Shown here in pieces: positions 5,922 to 6,666 of a DNA stretch of 6,666 bases (its first letter is position 1; each line of letters begins with the position of its first letter). The notes beneath the pieces were generated by a model, which had not been told where the DNA came from, ran no database searches, and was given only the letters and a program-made list of their open reading frames with translations. The translations under genes and the position numbers were made by a program. The stretch lies in the NCBI GenBank assembly GCA_030604545.1, contig JAUVVS010000117.1, positions 1 through 6,666 of the forward strand, read 5' to 3'. Source of the DNA: Deltaproteobacteria bacterium (GTDB lineage: Bacteria > Desulfobacterota > Desulfobacteria > Desulfobacterales > JAUVVS01).

Positions 5922-6347
5922 TCAATCTCTACCTTTCAACTCATCCCACTTATAATCTATTAATTCAAGCAAAACGCCGTTCATTTTTTTTGGATGTATA
6001 AAGGCAAATTCGCAATCACGAAAAGGTCTTGCGCCTCCTATAAAGGGATAATCTTTCCCCTTAAGTTCATCCATAGCTTCCCGGGTATTATCCACATTAA
6101 AACTGATAAGCATCACACCCTCGCCTCTTTTTTCAATGAATTTGGCTACATCACCGTCCGGCGTGGTCGATTCCATGAGTTCAAAACCGACTTCACCCAC
6201 CCAGTATCTTGCCACCTTAATCTTTTCAAGCTCATCAATGTAGGCATCATCCGGCTCGGATTTGCCCAATACCGGCTCCCAAATTTTCTTAGCTTCCTCC
6301 AGGTTCTTGACGGCTATGCATATATGATCGACTTTATTTACTTTCAT
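5922..6347 (-). CDS. VOC-superfamily protein, methylmalonyl-CoA epimerase-like
   Basis: A 141-residue protein of the glyoxalase/bleomycin-resistance/dioxygenase (VOC) fold, made of two beta-alpha-beta-beta-beta halves. The N-terminal VDHICIAV stretch (residues 6-13) and the C-terminal HPKKMNGVLLEL stretch (118-129) look like methylmalonyl-CoA epimerase. Against the Propionibacterium epimerase as I recall it, metal ligands align with H8, E56 and E128, but the GLHH motif is replaced by GVML (77-80), so the third-position His is absent, and the catalytic Glu of the first half aligns with Ala46. It may therefore be a relative acting on another acyl-CoA, or a non-catalytic VOC protein. I chose ATG at 6347 because GGGGAG lies eight bases upstream; the frame stays open to a TTG at 6410, but that would start inside an inverted repeat. 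It lies 72 bases after the first ferredoxin and 67 before the second. VOC fold confident; substrate unknown. Confidence 0.85.
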   Translation of the reverse strand: MKVNKVDHICIAVKNLEEAKKIWEPVLGKSEPDDAYIDELEKIKVARYWVGEVGFELMESTTPDGDVAKFIEKRGEGVMLISFNVDNTREAMDELKGKDYPFIGGARPFRDCEFAFIHPKKMNGVLLELIDYKWDELKGRD

Positions 6348-6355
6348 CTTTGTTT

Positions 6356-6361
6356 CTCCCC
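6356..6361 (-). promoter_or_regulatory. Ribosome binding site (GGGGAG) deciding the VOC start
   Basis: GGGGAG lies eight bases before ATG 6347 and favours this start over the in-frame TTG at 6410, which falls within an inverted repeat and would add 21 residues not seen in the family. Confidence 0.7.
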
Positions 6362-6365
6362 ATTT

Positions 6366-6420
6366 GGATTGATGATTTTTGATTGGCCACAAATCCTTCT
6401 CAATCAACAATCGTCAATCC
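6366..6420. repeat. 20-bp imperfect inverted repeat between first ferredoxin and VOC gene
   Basis: Positions 6366-6385 and 6401-6420 are reverse complements at 18 of 20 positions, around a 15-base loop. The words are GATTGA-like, as in the 4088-4187 spacer. The right arm includes the last base of the TAG stop of the first ferredoxin (6422-6420). On the minus strand the hairpin ends a few bases before the GGGGAG ribosome site of the VOC gene. Confidence 0.65.
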
Positions 6421-6626
6421 TAAAATGTTACTTTCTCAAGAGGCACCGTTATCGCCGAATCAGGGCATACAGAACCACATTCATTACAGTCCTCGCATAG
6501 AAACTCAGTCACAACAATCCTATCATCCTGTACCCGTATTGCATCATCCGGACACGCTTCTATGCATCGAGGTTGTGTCACGCCTCCACACATCTTACAT
6601 TTATCTAAATCTACTTGTGCAGCCAT
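6420..6626 (-). CDS. Small 2[4Fe-4S] ferredoxin with asymmetric first cluster motif
   Basis: A 68-residue soluble electron carrier with two tetrads of cysteines. The first is C10-x2-C13-x7-C21-x3-C25-P and the second is C44-x2-C47-x2-C50-x3-C54-P, so two [4Fe-4S] clusters are expected. The long x7 gap, with Gly-Gly after C13, is unlike a clostridial ferredoxin and resembles the Fe-S electron-transfer subunits that accompany molybdenum/tungsten or related oxidoreductases; that resemblance is from family knowledge. No signal peptide or membrane segment is present, so it should act in the cytoplasm. The ATG start is supported by GGGGAG six bases upstream. It is the first gene visible in the series and probably shuttles low-potential electrons to or from the downstream HdrA-type flavoproteins. 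Its real partner could lie upstream, outside the window. The ferredoxin call is secure; the partner is inference. Confidence 0.9.
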   Translation of the reverse strand: MAAQVDLDKCKMCGGVTQPRCIEACPDDAIRVQDDRIVVTEFLCEDCNECGSVCPDSAITVPLEKVTF

Positions 6627-6666
6627 ATTTATCTCCCCTGTTATCAGCCTTCTTTATATAGTCTCA
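6627..6666 (-). promoter_or_regulatory. Leader of ferredoxin 1 with ribosome site; promoter not resolved
   Basis: The 40 bases before the first ferredoxin contain GGGGAG six bases from the ATG and a TATATA word that could be a -10 element. Too little sequence lies upstream to show a -35 box or an upstream gene end, so only the ribosome site is supported. Confidence 0.4.

Noticed and set aside
6348..6410. Longer VOC start (TTG at 6410), adding 21 residues
   Set aside because: The extension would translate an inverted repeat, has no homology-like features, and a good ribosome site supports ATG at 6347.
5994..6500. 168-codon open frame on the plus strand opposite the VOC gene
   Set aside because: It is antisense to a gene with clear family motifs, spans two genes and an inverted repeat, and its translation shows no recognisable domain.

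Overview
The window holds one set of genes, all transcribed from the minus strand (right to left), with no convincing gene on the plus strand. The order of transcription is: a small two-cluster ferredoxin (6626-6420), a small VOC/methylmalonyl-CoA-epimerase-like protein (6347-5922), a second two-cluster ferredoxin with a TTG start (5854-5645), a short HdrA-like flavoprotein (5537-4185), a long HdrA-like flavoprotein fused to an MvhD domain (4073-1974), and a flavoprotein with an HdrC-like N-terminus fused to a GltD/NfnB-type NAD(P)H oxidoreductase (1761 down to base 1, where it runs off the window).

The organism is probably a strictly anaerobic bacterium. The density of low-potential Fe-S proteins, the HdrA/MvhD modules and the AT-rich sequence (roughly 40% G+C by eye) suggest a sulfate reducer or syntroph, most likely of the Desulfobacterota. 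This is inferred from gene content; there is no marker gene in the window.

Taken together, the genes look like a cytoplasmic electron-transfer module. A pyridine-nucleotide dehydrogenase with its own HdrC-like Fe-S wire, two HdrA-type flavoproteins with complementary parts (one has the N-terminal Fe-S domain and C-terminal dicluster ferredoxin, the other has the ferredoxin inserted in the flavin domain), an MvhD connector and two ferredoxins could together carry out flavin-based electron bifurcation or confurcation. Neither an HdrB (heterodisulfide reductase catalytic subunit) nor a QmoC-type membrane subunit is visible. The VOC protein hints at a link with acyl-CoA metabolism, but it lacks residues needed by the classical epimerase.

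Every intergenic spacer (67 to 212 bases) contains inverted or short-word tandem repeats, and most begin at or within a few bases of the upstream stop codon. The largest is a 175-base element with 27-nt terminal inverted repeats built from GTTCA words, between the HdrA-MvhD gene and the HdrC-GltD gene; it encloses a more GC-rich core with a possible 46-codon ORF. There is no gene-free stretch longer than about 300 bases. No RNA gene, CRISPR array, insertion sequence or origin was seen.
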